Positions 10,168 through 21,730 of a DNA stretch of 64,000 bases are shown piece by piece. The notes under the pieces were generated by a model. The model was given only the letters and a program-made list of their open reading frames with translations. It was not told the origin of the DNA and did not search any database. Numbering within the stretch: the stretch's first letter is position 1; the number at the start of each line of letters is the position of its first letter. Source of the stretch: Charina bottae. Taxonomy: Eukaryota > Chordata > Lepidosauria > Squamata > Charinaidae. The position numbers and the translations under genes were made by a program. The DNA lies in contig JALMGJ010000004.1 in NCBI GenBank assembly GCA_023362775.1, positions 38,146,929-38,210,928 on the forward strand, read 5' to 3'.

Positions 10168-12051
10168 AAGTAGCCCAAGAAAGAAGGAAAGCAAAAGGCA
10201 ACAGTGATAGGGGGATATATGCCCAATTAAATGCAAAATTCCAGAGGTTAGCCAGAAGAGATAAGGAATTATTTTTAAACAAGCAATGCGCAGAAGTGGA
10301 AGAGGACAATAGAATAGGAAGGACAAGAGACCTATTCCAGAAAATTAGAAACATCAGAGGTAAATTCCAGGCAAAAGTGGGTATGATCAAAAACAAAGAT
10401 GGCAAGGACCTAACAGAAGCAGAAGAGATCAAGAAAAGGTGGCAAGAATATATGGAAGATCTGTATAGGAAGGATAATAATATCGGGGATAGCTTTGACG
10501 GTGTGGTCAGTGAGTTAGAGCCAGACATCCTGAAGAGTGAGGTTGAATGGGCCTTAAGAAGCATTGCTAATAACAAGGCAGCAGGAGATGACGGTATCCC
10601 AGCTGAACTGTTTAAAATCTTGCAAGACGATGCTGTCAAGGTGATGCATGCCATATGCCAGCAAATTTGGAAAACACAAGAATGGCCATCAGATTGGAAA
10701 AAATCAACTTATATCCCCATACCAAAAAGGGAAACGCTAAAGAATGTTCAAACTATCGAACAGTGGCACTTATTTCACATGCCAGTAAGGTAATGCTCAA
10801 GATCCTGCAAGGTAGACTCCAGCAATTCATGGAGCGAGAATTGCCAGAAGTACAAGCTGGGTTTAGAAAAGGCAAAGGAACTAGGGACCAAATTGCCAAT
10901 ATCCGCTGGATAATGGAGAAAGCCAGGGAGTTTCAGAAAAACATCTATTTCTGTTTTATTGACTATTCTAAAGCCTTTGACTGTGTGGATCATAACAAAT
11001 TGTGGCAAGTTCTTGGTGGTATGGGGATACCAAGTCATCTTGTCTGCCTCCTGAGGAATCTGTATAACGACCAAGTAGCAACGGTAAGAACAGATCACGG
11101 AACAACGGACTGGTTTAAGATTGGGAAAGGAGTACGGCAGGGTTGTATACTCTCACCCTACCTATTCAACTTGTACGTAGAACACATCATGTGATGTGCT
11201 GGGCTTGATTAATCCAAGGCTGGAGTTAAAATCACTGGAAGAAACATTAACAATCTCAGATATGCAGATGATACCACTTTCATGGCTGAAAGCGAGGAGG
11301 AGCTGAGGAGCCTTATGATGAAGGTGAAAGAAGAAAGTGCAAAAGCTGGGTTGCAGTTAAACCTCAAAAAAAAAACAAAGATTATGGCAACCAGCTTGAT
11401 TGATAACTGGCAAATAGAGGGAGAAAACGTGGAGGTAGTGACAGACTTTGTATTTCTAGGCGCAAAGATTACTGCAGACGCTGACTGCAGCCAGGAAATC
11501 AGAAGAGGTTTACTTCTTGGGAGGAGAGCAATGACAAATCTCAATAAAATAGTTAAAAGCAGAGACATCACACTGACAACAAAGGTCCGCATAGTTAAAG
11601 CAATGGTATTCCCCGTAGTAACCTATGGCTGCGAGAGCTGGACCATAAGGAAGGCTGACCGAAGAAAGATAGATGCTTTTGAACTGTGGTGTTGGAGGAA
11701 AATTCTGAGAGTGCCTTGGACTGCAAGAAGATCAAACCAGTCCATACTCCAGGAAATCAAGCCAGACTGCTCACTTGAGGGAATGATATTAAAGGCAAAA
11801 CTGAAGTACTTTGGCCACATAATGAGAAGACAGGATACCCTGGAGAAGATGCTGATGCTAGGGAAAGTGGAAGGCAAAAGGAAGAGGGGCCGACCAAGGG
11901 CAAGATGGATGGATGATATTCTGGAGGTGACGGACTCGACCGTGAGGGAGCTGGGGATGGCGACGGCTGACAGGAAGCTCTGGCGTGGGCTGGTCCATGA
12001 AGTCACTAAGAGTCAGAAGCGACTGAACGAAGAAACAACAACAAAAGTGTC
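10168..12051 (+). mobile_element. RTE-BovB-type LINE, 5' truncated, frameshifted RT
   Basis: A long piece of an RTE-clade LINE. The RT domain reads in order KKRWQEYMEDLYRKD, NNKAAGDDGIPAELF and WPSDWKKSTYIPIPK (10,296-10,730). After a +1-type shift come NYRTVALISHASKVMLKIL and FIDYSKAFD (motif A, near 10,955). After a further break comes NLRYADDTTFM (motif C, near 11,260). The C-terminal part (11,282-12,020) has FPVVTYGCESWTIRK and RRSNQSILQEI, typical of BovB. At least two frame breaks make it inactive. It ends near ACAACAACAAAA, and a weak 7-bp duplication TATGTCT flanks it (10,161 and 12,052). BovB is known for horizontal spread among squamates and ruminants. Confidence 0.85.
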
Positions 12052-12086
12052 TATGTCTGGTAATATTCTGTGGTACTAGTAAGAAA

Positions 12087-12623
12087 AGTCAAGGGGACAA
12101 TGTCTGTAGCTTGAATCATGTCAACTGGATTTTTATTTTCTCAGTGGAAACGTTTCGCTCCTTATCCAAGGAGCTTCTTCAGTCTGAGCAAAGTTAGTAA
12201 GGGAATCCTTAAATATGTTTCTAGGTGGCTGTGTGACCTTACACCTGGGGCTAGGTCATGGTTATTTTGAGATGTTATTTCTAAGTCCCCTTATCATCTA
12301 AAGGAGGATCGTTAAGATCACCATGCTGCTGTTGAGCTGTTGAGCATGCTGTTGAGCAGCATGGTGATCTTAACGATCCTCCTTTAGATGATAAAAGGAC
12401 TTAAAATAACATCTCAATATAACCATGACCTAGCCCCAGGTGTAAGGTCACACAGCTACCTAGAAACATATTTAGGATTCCCTTACCAACTTTGCTCAGA
12501 CTGAAGACGCTCCTTGGATAAGGAGCGAAACGTTTCCACTGAGAAAATAATAATCCAGTTGACATGATTCAAGCTACAGACAATTCCACCTGGATGACTG
12601 AGAACATAGTCAAGGGGACAATG
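12087..12623. mobile_element. Penelope-like mini-element, long inverted repeat
   Basis: A perfect 16-bp duplication AGTCAAGGGGACAATG at 12,087-12,102 and 12,608-12,623 bounds 505 bp of foreign DNA. The two arms (about 12,103-12,340 antisense, 12,341-12,590 sense) are near-complementary copies of the PLE terminal region and meet near CAGCAGCATGGTGATC. The sense arm holds CTGAAGAC, a perfect 7-bp stem GCTCCTT/AAGGAGC with loop GGAT, then GAAAC at 12,501-12,531. No coding capacity. Confidence 0.85.
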
Positions 12624-14354
12624 CTTTCCCAATCACTGTTCACATGTAAATCTATTCATGTGAAGAAAGAAAGATCCTGCAGCAGGTTACCTAAGACAGT
12701 ATTACTTGTGTATGATTTCCTTGGCCAGCATGACAGGCTTGCTTTTGATTACTATTGGTGCATCTCAATAACTCAGGATGAGGTCTTCTCAGCACTAGTG
12801 ACTTCTAGAATGCACACCTTTCTGATCTATAGGAAATATTAATAACACTGCCCACCTCTAAGAAAGGCTTGAAAACATTTTTCACTCAATCATTTTCATA
12901 TGGATTTTAATAGAATATAATTATTAGTAGTTTGTCTTATAAACCCTTTGAGAATTCCAGTCATGTTAGTAGTAATGCCTTTTTAGTAGTTGCCTCAAAG
13001 AACTTGGAAATTTACAATATAACAGTTTAGCTCCATATGTTAATGTTTCTAAAGTGTTATGTATCAGAACATTCATAATTATAGATCTGTAATATCCCCA
13101 TGGAAATTATGATATGTGCTCTGGTAGTAGGGGCCAACAGGCCATTCATATACAAGCCTAGATGCAAATCCATCAGAAATATCTCAGTTCAGAGATTATA
13201 CTCTTAACCATTAATCAGCATGTCCAACCTGGAGCCCTCCAGGATTGCAAAAGGTCACATTTGGGAGCTGCCTTCCCAGCATATCACATTCAGAAAGGCG
13301 GGGCTAAATCAACATACAGGTTACATGGCATCTTATGTCTTATTCCATACTGGTTGTTGATTTTCTCACCCATCATTAAATGTAATTAAAATTTGGCAAT
13401 ACCCTATGTAATTTTATTTTCCTTATATTTCCTTAAAAATCATTTCCTTATTTTAAACAACTACATGATGCCCTTTTCTTATGTTCTTTATTCCAAGGCA
13501 GCTTCCTTTCAGTGGGTTACAAATAATGAATTAAATGGAAGAACTGCTAGCTTAAAGTATTTTACTAACTTGAAAAGTTAATTTTTAAAAGCTGCTTTCT
13601 TTTGAATATCACCTGGTTTCAGCTTCTATAAAGCATTTTGCTGGAGAAAAGTCAGATTAGATCTCTTTTAATGCATGCCAAGTGCAAGTATGGGCCAAAA
13701 CTACAATTGAGTCTTCTGACAATTTTTTCTTTACTACCAGAAGCTGCAGGAATCTAATTTGATTGTGGAATTAAAACTGGGTATGGTTGTTAAACTACTT
13801 ATGTGATGTAATTTACATATTCCAAATTATTCTCCAAACTTTTATTAATACCCCTAGGGGGGAAAAAAGGATGTACAATACAGTTACTTATTAATTCAAC
13901 AAGTGTACAATTTGAAGGAAAAGATAATTTCAGTGGAGAAAACACTAGCAAGAAAAAGGTTAAAGCCATTTTTTCACAGTGCCCCACATTCTTGATATTT
14001 CAGTCTTCTGTGATTTTTAATTAAATATTAATTAAATATTAAATTCATTCCCAATCTAATTGTCAGCATTCAGTCAAATGCAGTTATAGCTACTTTTGTA
14101 TACTTGTGGTAGATACCCAAAGATCTCTATTATCAGTTGCGGATAATGACAGTTATGCTTATTTATCTGAGTATAGTTATATGCATCATATGTAGCATTT
14201 ATTTTGAATTCACATATTAAAGGACTCAAAAGGACCAGGTATAGTGTCTACCTATCTTCAGGTAGGGATGGAAAACCTTTGCCTGAAATCATACAGAACT
14301 ACTGGTAGTTAATGTCAAACATACTGGGCAAGATGGAACAAAAGTCTTACTGTA
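12624..14354. other. unassigned sequence
   Basis: Mostly unrecognised AT-rich DNA. The stretch 13,200-13,290 (CCAACCTGGAGCCCTCCAGG..) looks like a fragment of an old interspersed repeat, but I cannot name it. Confidence 0.4.
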
Positions 14355-14590
14355 TATTTTGATGCCTTTGAATTAGACTTGACTTGTGGCAACTTCCTGG
14401 ACAAGTCCATGTACTTTTCTTGGCAACATTTTTAGATGTGGTTTGCCATTGCCTTCTTCCAAGGGCTGAGAGAAAATGGCTGGCCCAATGTCACCCAAGC
14501 TGGCTTTGTGCCTAAGGCAGGACTAAAACTCAGGGTCTCCCAGTTTCTAGCCTGGTGCCTTTAACCACTACATCAAACTGGCTCTCACCA
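14355..14590 (-). mobile_element. MIR-like CORE SINE
   Basis: On the minus strand the sequence begins GAGAGCCAGTTTGATGTAGT then GGTTAAAGGCACCAGGCTAG, the tRNA-like head of the MIR/CORE SINE type. The core GTGACATTGGGCCAGCCATT follows. A tail with GAAGGCAATGGCAAACCACA and TTGCCAAGAAAAGTACATGG extends to about 14,355. Confidence 0.75.
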
Positions 14591-14597
14591 TATGTAT

Positions 14598-14950
14598 TTG
14601 TTGTTGTTGTTCAGTCGTTTAGTCGTGTCCGACTCTCCGTGACCCCATGGACCATAGCACGCCAGGCCTTCCTGTCCTCCACTGTCTCCTGGAGTTTACT
14701 CAAATTCATGTTCATTACATCGGTGATGCTATCTAACCATCTCATCCTCTGCCGTCCCCTTCTCCTTTTGCCTTCAGTCTTTCCCAGCATCAGGGTCTTT
14801 TCCAGTGAGTCCTCTCTTCGCATTAGGTGGCCAAAGTACTTGAGCTTCAGCTTCAGTATCTGTCCTTCCAATGAGCAGTCAGGGTTTATTTCCTTTAGGA
14901 CTGACTGATTTGACCTCCTTGCAGTCCAAGGGACTCTCAAGAATATAGCC
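14598..14950 (-). mobile_element. RTE-BovB LINE 3' end
   Basis: Minus-strand translation gives VPWTARRSNQSVLKEI, SLEGQILKLKLKYFGHLMRR and GKRRRGRQRMRWLDS, the C-terminal domain of BovB ORF2, in one open frame of about 113 codons. The 3' end is marked by GTTGTTGTTGTT (AAC repeats on the minus strand) at 14,599-14,610. The subfamily is closer to the classical BovB than the copy at 10.2-12.0 kb. RT is missing. Confidence 0.85.
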
Positions 14951-15454
14951 ACATCTTAAACTTTTACATAACTCTTTCCTTCCTTAACTATTATTGCAAA
15001 ACTATTTCTGCCATGGAAGACAGAAGACACAGAGTCCTTCAGAGTGCAGTCCCATTTTTCTTTGCGACCACTTTGTTTACATGGAAAAGGTGAGGGAACC
15101 AGTAAGAGACCACTAGAAGAAATTATGAGATGAATCAGACTGAATTTAGTTTTATTTATATTTGAAGTCATATTTGGAAACAGCAGAAGCAGGGAAGAAT
15201 GCTTGCTTCACTACCTCCACTTAGCCTGTGTAGAATAGGCTGGTGTTGCTCTTCTGAACTGTTGCTAACATGAAAAAGGTGGAGACCTGGAATATTAGAT
15301 GGCTTGCTGTGAGCATACTGCATACTTTTTTTGTTGATAAAGTTGATCAAATATTCCCCAACTTGGATTCCAGTACTGAGGCTGGTTATAGCAATAAAAC
15401 CTTAGAATTTGTGTGTCTTAATTAGATTCTTCTCCTGTGATAGATCTTTATGAA
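14951..15454. other. unassigned sequence
   Basis: No feature recognised. Confidence 0.4.
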
Positions 15455-15605
15455 AGCCAATGTAGTGTTGTAGTTAAGCTGTTGGACTGGCAGTGGAGAA
15501 TCCCAGATTCTAGTCCATCTCTCTAGGCAAATTTGGGCCAGTCATTCTCTCTCAGGCCAACATACCTGTTATGGCTGTAGAAGGAAGCACTGAGAAGATA
15601 ACCTT
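15455..15605 (+). mobile_element. MIR-like CORE SINE, diverged
   Basis: TAGTGTTGTAGTTAAGCTGT head followed by CCCAGATTCTAGTCC (B-box region) and the core GGGCCAGTCATTCTCTCTCA. The 3' part is short and degraded. Confidence 0.65.
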
Positions 15606-15637
15606 CAACTCCTGTATGAAAGTTGATGCATAACTCA

Positions 15638-15718
15638 AATACATATACATATACATACATACATATACATACATATATATATATACATATACATACATAC
15701 ATACACACACACACACAA
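15638..15718. repeat. TA/CA-rich microsatellite
   Basis: Compound run of ATACAT, TATATA and CACACA units. Reading frames through it are repeat artefacts. Confidence 0.9.
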
Positions 15719-16350
15719 GCAGCATAAGTGATATGGGTGGAATGTGATCTTGCTTGCTATGTGTTCTATGTGTCTTCATTTCTAATTGTATTTAAAAAGA
15801 AGTGGCATCAGCACCTGCACAATGTACATTGTATAAAATCACACAATGTCCATCATCTGGAAAGGATGCTGACCCCTGCAGTACAGCTTCTTTCCAGAAA
15901 CACAAATAAGTGATAGAATTTGTGACAGCCCAATTTGAATATAGCTCCATAGATAATTTCTGCCTAGGTTGCTGAATTTACCAGTATGAACAACAAAGTG
16001 ACTAGTACAATTATATGTCTGGGAAACACTAATAAAAAAATTGTACTGTGGGATAAACTAGAGTAGGATTTTCAAGACTGGCTGAAGGCCACAAGACAAC
16101 TTGCTGCTTCTTGGAAACATAGTTGTTCTGGTGTCTGTAATCACTTCTGTTTCTCCAGAATGGCTGTAAATATTGCTTTTTGATGCAGGGAACTTAGGAG
16201 TCAGATGTATCTGTGGACAAACTTATTTTTCCATCCCCCAGTCAACACAGTTAGATTTAGCATACATTAATGAATGTTAATAGAGAGAATTCCTTTATCA
16301 GAGGTTTTCTGAGAATGTCTCTTTAAAGTTAGCATAAATTGCTTCTTGAT
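15719..16350. other. unassigned sequence
   Basis: No feature recognised. Confidence 0.4.
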
Positions 16351-16690
16351 AACCTTCCTACTTAAGGGGCGTGGTGGCTCAGCAGGTAAGACGCCAGGCT
16401 TGTCGTTCGAATCCCTAGCCCTGCGTGACGGAGTGAGCTCCCGCACTTGCCCCAGCTCTTGCCAACCTAGCAATTCGAAAGCATGCAAATGCAAGTAGAT
16501 GAATAGGTACCACTTCGGTGGGAAGGTAACAGCGTTCCGCACGTGTCATGCCAGCCACATGACCATGGAAGCGTCTTCGGACAACGCTGGCTCTTCGGCT
16601 AACAAACGGAGATGAGCACTGGCCCCTAGAGTCGGACACAAGTGCACAAATGTGCGGGGGGAGCCTTTACCTTTTTAACCTTCCTACTTA
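16351..16690 (+). mobile_element. Sauria-type SINE with target-site duplication
   Basis: The perfect 14-bp duplication AACCTTCCTACTTA (16,351-16,364 and 16,677-16,690) bounds a SINE of 312 bp. The tRNA-like head has an A-box-like TGGCTCAGCAGG and a B-box-like CGTTCGAATCC, but the segment between the boxes is shortened. The copy ends in GCCTTTACCTTTTT. Confidence 0.9.
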
Positions 16691-17052
16691 GAGATGTAGC
16701 AAAAAAGGAATCAACAAAAGAGCTTGTTTCTTAAAATTCAGCTTGCACTGTAGTCTTTTCTTTAATATTTCTGAGATGTTGTGCTCCTGAGAACCTAAAC
16801 GTGAAAGAATGTTTTAAGTTATGAAGGAACAAAAGGAAGAGTTTATAAGGCAGGAGCAAAAGGAGAAAAAATACATTACACAAATGCAGATACGGAGCAG
16901 GATGTGGTAACTAGGGCGTACTAGATTTGAATTCTGAGAGCTAAAGCCCAACACATCTTGCACAGCGGAAAATGTGGAAATTATCATTTTACAGCTGTAA
17001 CTATGAAATATTCCAATCTCTCTTTTTATTATGGCAATGATTAAAAAAAACT

Positions 17053-17210
17053 ATCTACACCAGTCTTCTCCCATCTGATGACCACCAAATGTATTAGAAC
17101 AACAATTCTAATTCAGTTAGTGTGACCGTTGGTCATGTTAACTGATAATTCTGGGAACAGTAGTCCCAATACATCTGTAGAGCATGCGATTGAAAAAGAC
17201 TGTTCTACAC
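17053..17210. mobile_element. short hAT-type MITE
   Basis: Ends CAGTCTTCTCC and (reverse-complemented) CAGTCTTTTTC at 17,061 and 17,202, flanked by ATCTACAC and TTCTACAC (7 of 8 match). An 8-bp duplication and CAG..CTG ends fit hAT. The inside carries the ATTCTGGGAACAGTAGTCCC motif common in squamate MITEs. Confidence 0.65.
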
Positions 17211-18811
17211 TGAAATGCTCTTTGAAATTCTAATGCAAATACATGCTTTCCAGTGCAGAAACTGTCTAGGTTCAGGTGAAAATATGGATATCTGGTGTAT
17301 GTATGCATGTTTCCCTATGCGTTTCTAAGAACTAAAAGGAAATAACCAATCTATATGCATAAGCAAGACATGCAGAAAAACACTGAGTTAGATTTATGAA
17401 GAACTATAAATATAACAAGTGGCAGCAGTTTCCATGAAGGTGCATTGACTTTCTTCTTTGTAAAGACAGTTTGAACCCATAAATTGAACCTTTGATATTT
17501 TCAGAGATGAGGGATTACTTTAAAATTAATTATTTTTGTGTGTCCTTAGCCAGCTTTTCCAGATTAAAAATTAGTTCCCAAACAGACTTTCCACACAAAT
17601 TCAACATAAGAAACTTCAGTAAATATTGTACCCATTCAGTGATGGTGCTCAGGTAGCTAGGAAGCCAACAATCCTATCTTCTATGACAATCTGCTCTCCC
17701 ACACCATTTTTCTCTCTCAACATTGAGGTTTTGTGGCTCAGTCGTAAATTGGTTGTTTTGGCTCTTTTGTTACCTTTTCCTAAGTTTTGGTACTTTTATA
17801 AGGTTTCCATAGTAGTTCAGTAGTAATTCAGTTTGACTATATAAAGATCTTGATTTGGAGACTGAGGGTGGTACTTCTCTCTGAAGGCTATAACTCTTTC
17901 ACAGCAATGCATTCCTCTTCTATCTTGTGCCTAGATGGTATGCACAACTGGGGACCAGTTCTGACAGATAACTGAACCAACTAGATGAGAATACAGTAAC
18001 AGTTTTGTTAGATGGGTAATCTGGCTCCTCTTTTCCCTCTGAAAGCCCTCTGATCAGTTCTTACAGAGCCAGTTGGTGAATTTTCAGGCTGTCCTGAAAC
18101 ATAAAGTAGAATGTTAGTGGGGGGAAATGCCTAGGGACCAGAGGAGAGAGGCCCATAGGAGTTGGGAGAACCCAATCTCTAGCCACATCATCAACCATAT
18201 CATCAATCTAGTGTTCTAGTGTGTATATCCACAGCGCTACTACAGAACTGGAACAGCTTGTTCTCACATAGTCAAAAGAAAATAGCCTGATACCAGATCT
18301 GTCCACTACCAAAATCAGAGAAAGATGGAAACTGGGCCTCCTGCCCGAGAGAGGGGGGCACTTGGCCTGCTGTGTCCCTCAAGTGGGATGCAGGGGCACC
18401 AAAAGTTTGAACCTTGATGTCACTATCAACAGGGCTTACGACTGATACACAGCTGTCATTGGAATGCTTTTGCAATAGCTTCCTAGCTATCCTAAAATAA
18501 GCCTACTTAGCTGAGCTTTTGTGTCCTTGGAAATCTATTCCTGAAGTTTTTTGCACTGCCAGCTGAGGGAAGCCTGACACAGCTAAAGGCGTCCTTCAGC
18601 TTCCTGAGTCAGCTGTGTTTGAGGAATGTGATACAGGCAACTTCATGAGAGCATGTCATATAAAAACAAATACTGGGACTTCTTTGTGCTGCAGTGAGGG
18701 GAATATGCAAAAAGCCCTATGTTCACTATCAAAAGCTAATTCACACACATCATGAAGTCATAATATGGTTCTTTGCTTTCTATACAGTGTGAATTTATCC
18801 GTTATGGCTTA
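17211..18811. other. unassigned sequence
   Basis: No gene or element recognised. Open frames are short and without family resemblance. Confidence 0.4.
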
Positions 18812-19512
18812 GTGTAATGTGCATTAAAAAAACTCAGATCATGGCATCTGGCCCCATCACTTCCTGGCAAAGAGAAGGGGAAGAAATGGAAGCAGTGACA
18901 GATTTTATTTTCTTGGGCTCCAAGATCACCGCAGACGGTGACTGCAGCCATGAAATTAAAAGACGCTTGCTCCTTGGGAGGAAAGCTATGGCAAACCTAG
19001 ACAGCATATTAAAAAGCAGAGACATCACCTTGCCGACAAAGGTCCGTATAATTAAAGCTATGGTTTTCCCAGTAGTAATGTATGGCTGTGAGAGTTGGAC
19101 CATAAGGAAGGCTGAGCACCGAAGAATTGATGCTTTCCAGCTGTGGTGCTGGAGAAGACTCTTGAGTCCCTTGGACTGCAAGGAGGTCAAATCAGTCAAT
19201 CCTAAAGGAAATCAACCCTGGCTGCTCATTGGAAGGACAGATACTGAAGCTGAAGCTCAAATACTTTGGCCACCTAATGCGAAGAGAGGACTCACTGGAA
19301 AAGACCCTGATGCTGGGAAAGACTGAAGGCAAAAGGAGAAGGGGACGGCAGAGGATGAGGTGGTTAGATAGCATCACCAATGTAATGAACATGAATTTGA
19401 GTAAACTCCGGGAGACAGTGGAGGACAGGAAGGCCTGGCGTGCTGTGGTCCATGAGGTCACGAAGGGTCGGACATGACTAAACGACTGAACAACAACAAC
19501 AACAACAACAAA
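18812..19512 (+). mobile_element. RTE-BovB LINE, 3' portion
   Basis: Translation gives IMASGPITSWQREGE, DFIFLGSKITADGDCSHEIK, PTKVRIIKAMVFPVVMYGCE and IDAFQLWCWRRLL, closely matching the classical BovB ORF2. A frameshift near 19,170-19,230 moves the rest (SLEGQILKLKLKYFGHLMRR-like, GKRRRGRQRMRWLDS) to another frame. It ends with GACTGAACAACAACAACAAC. It is 5' truncated and lacks the RT catalytic motifs. Confidence 0.9.
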
Positions 19513-19685
19513 GTGCAGAGCAGATTAAGATGTTGGTTAAGAAATTGGATTAGGATGATCCATATTTAAGTCCACCTTTAGCTCTAGAAATTCATTGGGT
19601 AACTCCAGACCAATTTACTGCATAGGGCTGTTCTGGGTTAAAGCAAAGGGAGATTTCCATGTAATCCGCCCTAAACTCCTAGAAG

Positions 19686-20054
19686 AGAGATTCTTAACCT
19701 GGGATCCACAGACCCATGGAGATCCGTGGATAGATTTAGGAGGGGATGTGAACTTGGAATGGAAAAAAATTATAACTTTATTTTCACCCACCTCTAACTG
19801 AAATTTAGCTTGTCTTGTTATTGATTTAATGAATAAAGCAATGTATTACTATATTACATACAGTATTTGTTATATTTTAACAACTGTATTTGAGCATCGT
19901 TGTATTACGAAGGAAGCCAATCTATATCTATTTTTATGTTATCCGTTTAAATACATTTCACTGAGAAGTTTCCGTAAGTTTCACTTTAGGGGACCACAGG
20001 TTTCACCAGACTCTCAAAGGGGTCCGTGACGCAAAACGGGTAAGAACCCGTTAT
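19686..20054. mobile_element. non-autonomous hAT element relic
   Basis: The left end GATTCTTAACCTGGGATCCA and the right end GGGGTCCGTGACGCAAAACG followed by GGTAAGAACCC are inverted versions of each other (GTTCTTAACC..GGGTCC). The inside contains CACCTCTAACTGAAATTTAG and a CACCAGACTCTCAAAGGGGTC block that I associate with an old hAT family shared by amniotes. Flanks CCTAGAA and TATAGAA suggest a decayed 8-bp duplication. Confidence 0.55.
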
Positions 20055-20099
20055 AGAAGAAGGGATTTAAAATTAAATCCTAGCATTTTTGCCTTTAGC

Positions 20100-21730
20100 C
20101 GCGTCTAGACTTCGGCATTAACCTGGGTGGAGGAAAAAAGGAGGCAGCCCGAATGCACCTGCTATTGGCGCCTAGGCGTTTTGCGCAGGACCTTCACGTC
20201 CAGCTTGCGCACGAACCGCGCAGGGAAGAGCCGCCGATGCTACCGAAACCACACAAGCTGAATAGATGGAAAGGTCCGGTCCCGGAAGAGGAACCTTCCC
20301 AAGGCTGTTTCTTTGTCGATTTTATTGGCAACCCAGATCTCCTGAGGAGACATAAATGTTCGGGAGGAAACTCAGCCATTACAGACCCCCCGCGTCAACC
20401 TTGCGCAAAACTTGGGCGAAGTGCTGCTAGTTTGGGGGGCGGGGAGGTTAAAATGTGCGCGCGCGCGGGCGTCAGGCGCAATGAACAGCCCCCCGCGTGC
20501 CACCGTCCCCTTACAGTAGTTTGAAGGATGAGGAGTCGCCCCCCCCTCCCGCACACGTTCTTCTTGCGCAAGAGGCGCTAGCGCCCCCGCCCGTCTTTGC
20601 CGCCCTTGCCCTCCCAAAGAGCAGGGAGGGGCAACGCGGAGCCGCGCGCATCCCTCGGTCCCTCCCGCCCTCGCCGCCGCTCCCAGCGTAGAAGCCTCGG
20701 CAAAGCCGCCGCAGCGGTAGCGCCCGAGTTGCCTTAGCATGCTCGCCTCCCAGCACCAGCGGCGACGGGTACTTGCTGCAGCCATCCGGCAGAAGCACCA
20801 GCAGCAGCTGTTGTCTTTCTTCCCGGCTCTTTAACGCCTGGCTTGCTTCTCCGCTCCTGCCGCCGCCGCCTCCAGCACTTCCTTCTCCGGGTAGGGCGAT
20901 TATGAACTAACCGGGCGGCTGCACTGACACCCTCGGTGCTCTTTTCCGCGGTAAGACTTGGCGTGTGGAGAAAGGCGCCGCAGCTGCTGTTTCACGGCCC
21001 CGCGCTGAAGCGGGGTCACCACAGTCCCAGTTAAGAATTGCCTGTCACAAACCCAGAGTGCAAACCGAGGGGTCGGCTTTGCCCCTGCCGGCGAAGAGCG
21101 GCGCTCGCGCGCGCGCGCGCACAACTAGGCTCAGCGTGCGATCTCCACGGCCATGTGCCAGGAGGGAGCGGAGCTGGGGTCAGCGGCCCCTTAGCCTGGG
21201 GGAGGCGGGAGCACTCCAAAGCGGGGGAATTAATGGGGAGAGCTGACAGCAGGCGCCGGGGGAGGGGACTGTTGTTGCCGCCGCCGCCGTGTGTGGGAGC
21301 GGGTTGGCGCGTGCTTCGCCAGGACCTGACTCCGGGTCCCTCAAAGAGCAGAGAGAACTGCGAGTGGCAGAATTTGGCGGTTTCCAAGAATTCCTAGAAC
21401 GTGGTATGTTGCGTGTTGCTGGTCTCGGTGAAAGAGTGGGCTTTGTTTCGCCTCCCTCCCGCTCCCCCGGTAGTGTGAGAGATGCTGCCTCCCCCCGTAA
21501 ATATCACTGGCTGGGTTTGGCAGCAGCACTAAAGCGAGCGAAGTGCCCCCAGCGCGAGCACACAGACACCAGACTGTGGCGGCAGCAGCAGCTGCGGAGC
21601 GCGTGGGGGATCCGAAATATTTTGCCCTCGGGCTCAAGAAAAAGCGGTTTCTTGCCCTCTCTCTCTCTGTAGCAACCCGAACGCTATTAAGGGCAGGGAA
21701 AAAGAATGCCGTGGGGGGAAAATGATAATC
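20100..21730. promoter_or_regulatory. CpG island, probable host promoter
   Basis: About 1.6 kb rich in G+C with frequent CpG, unlike the AT-rich DNA on both sides. It holds a (GC)n run at 21,103-21,120, GC boxes, CCGCCG runs and no recognisable transposon ends. Several open frames on both strands overlap each other, as expected for GC-rich DNA, and none resembles a known protein. A consensus-like donor is at 20,951 on the plus strand. Such islands normally mark a promoter and first exon. Strand and gene identity are not established. Confidence 0.7.
20700..20950 (+). other. candidate non-coding first exon ending at a splice donor
   Basis: TTTTCCGCG followed by GTAAGA at 20,951 is a good donor match within the CpG island. 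The preceding 250 bases lack a long plus-strand frame; the ATG at about 20,902 gives only M-N-stop (ATGAACTAA), so it would be 5' UTR with a minimal upstream ORF. The exon start is arbitrary. Inference only. Confidence 0.3.

Noticed and set aside
15523..15779. Cys/Tyr/Val-rich minus-strand frames
   Set aside because: Translations of a TA/CA microsatellite.
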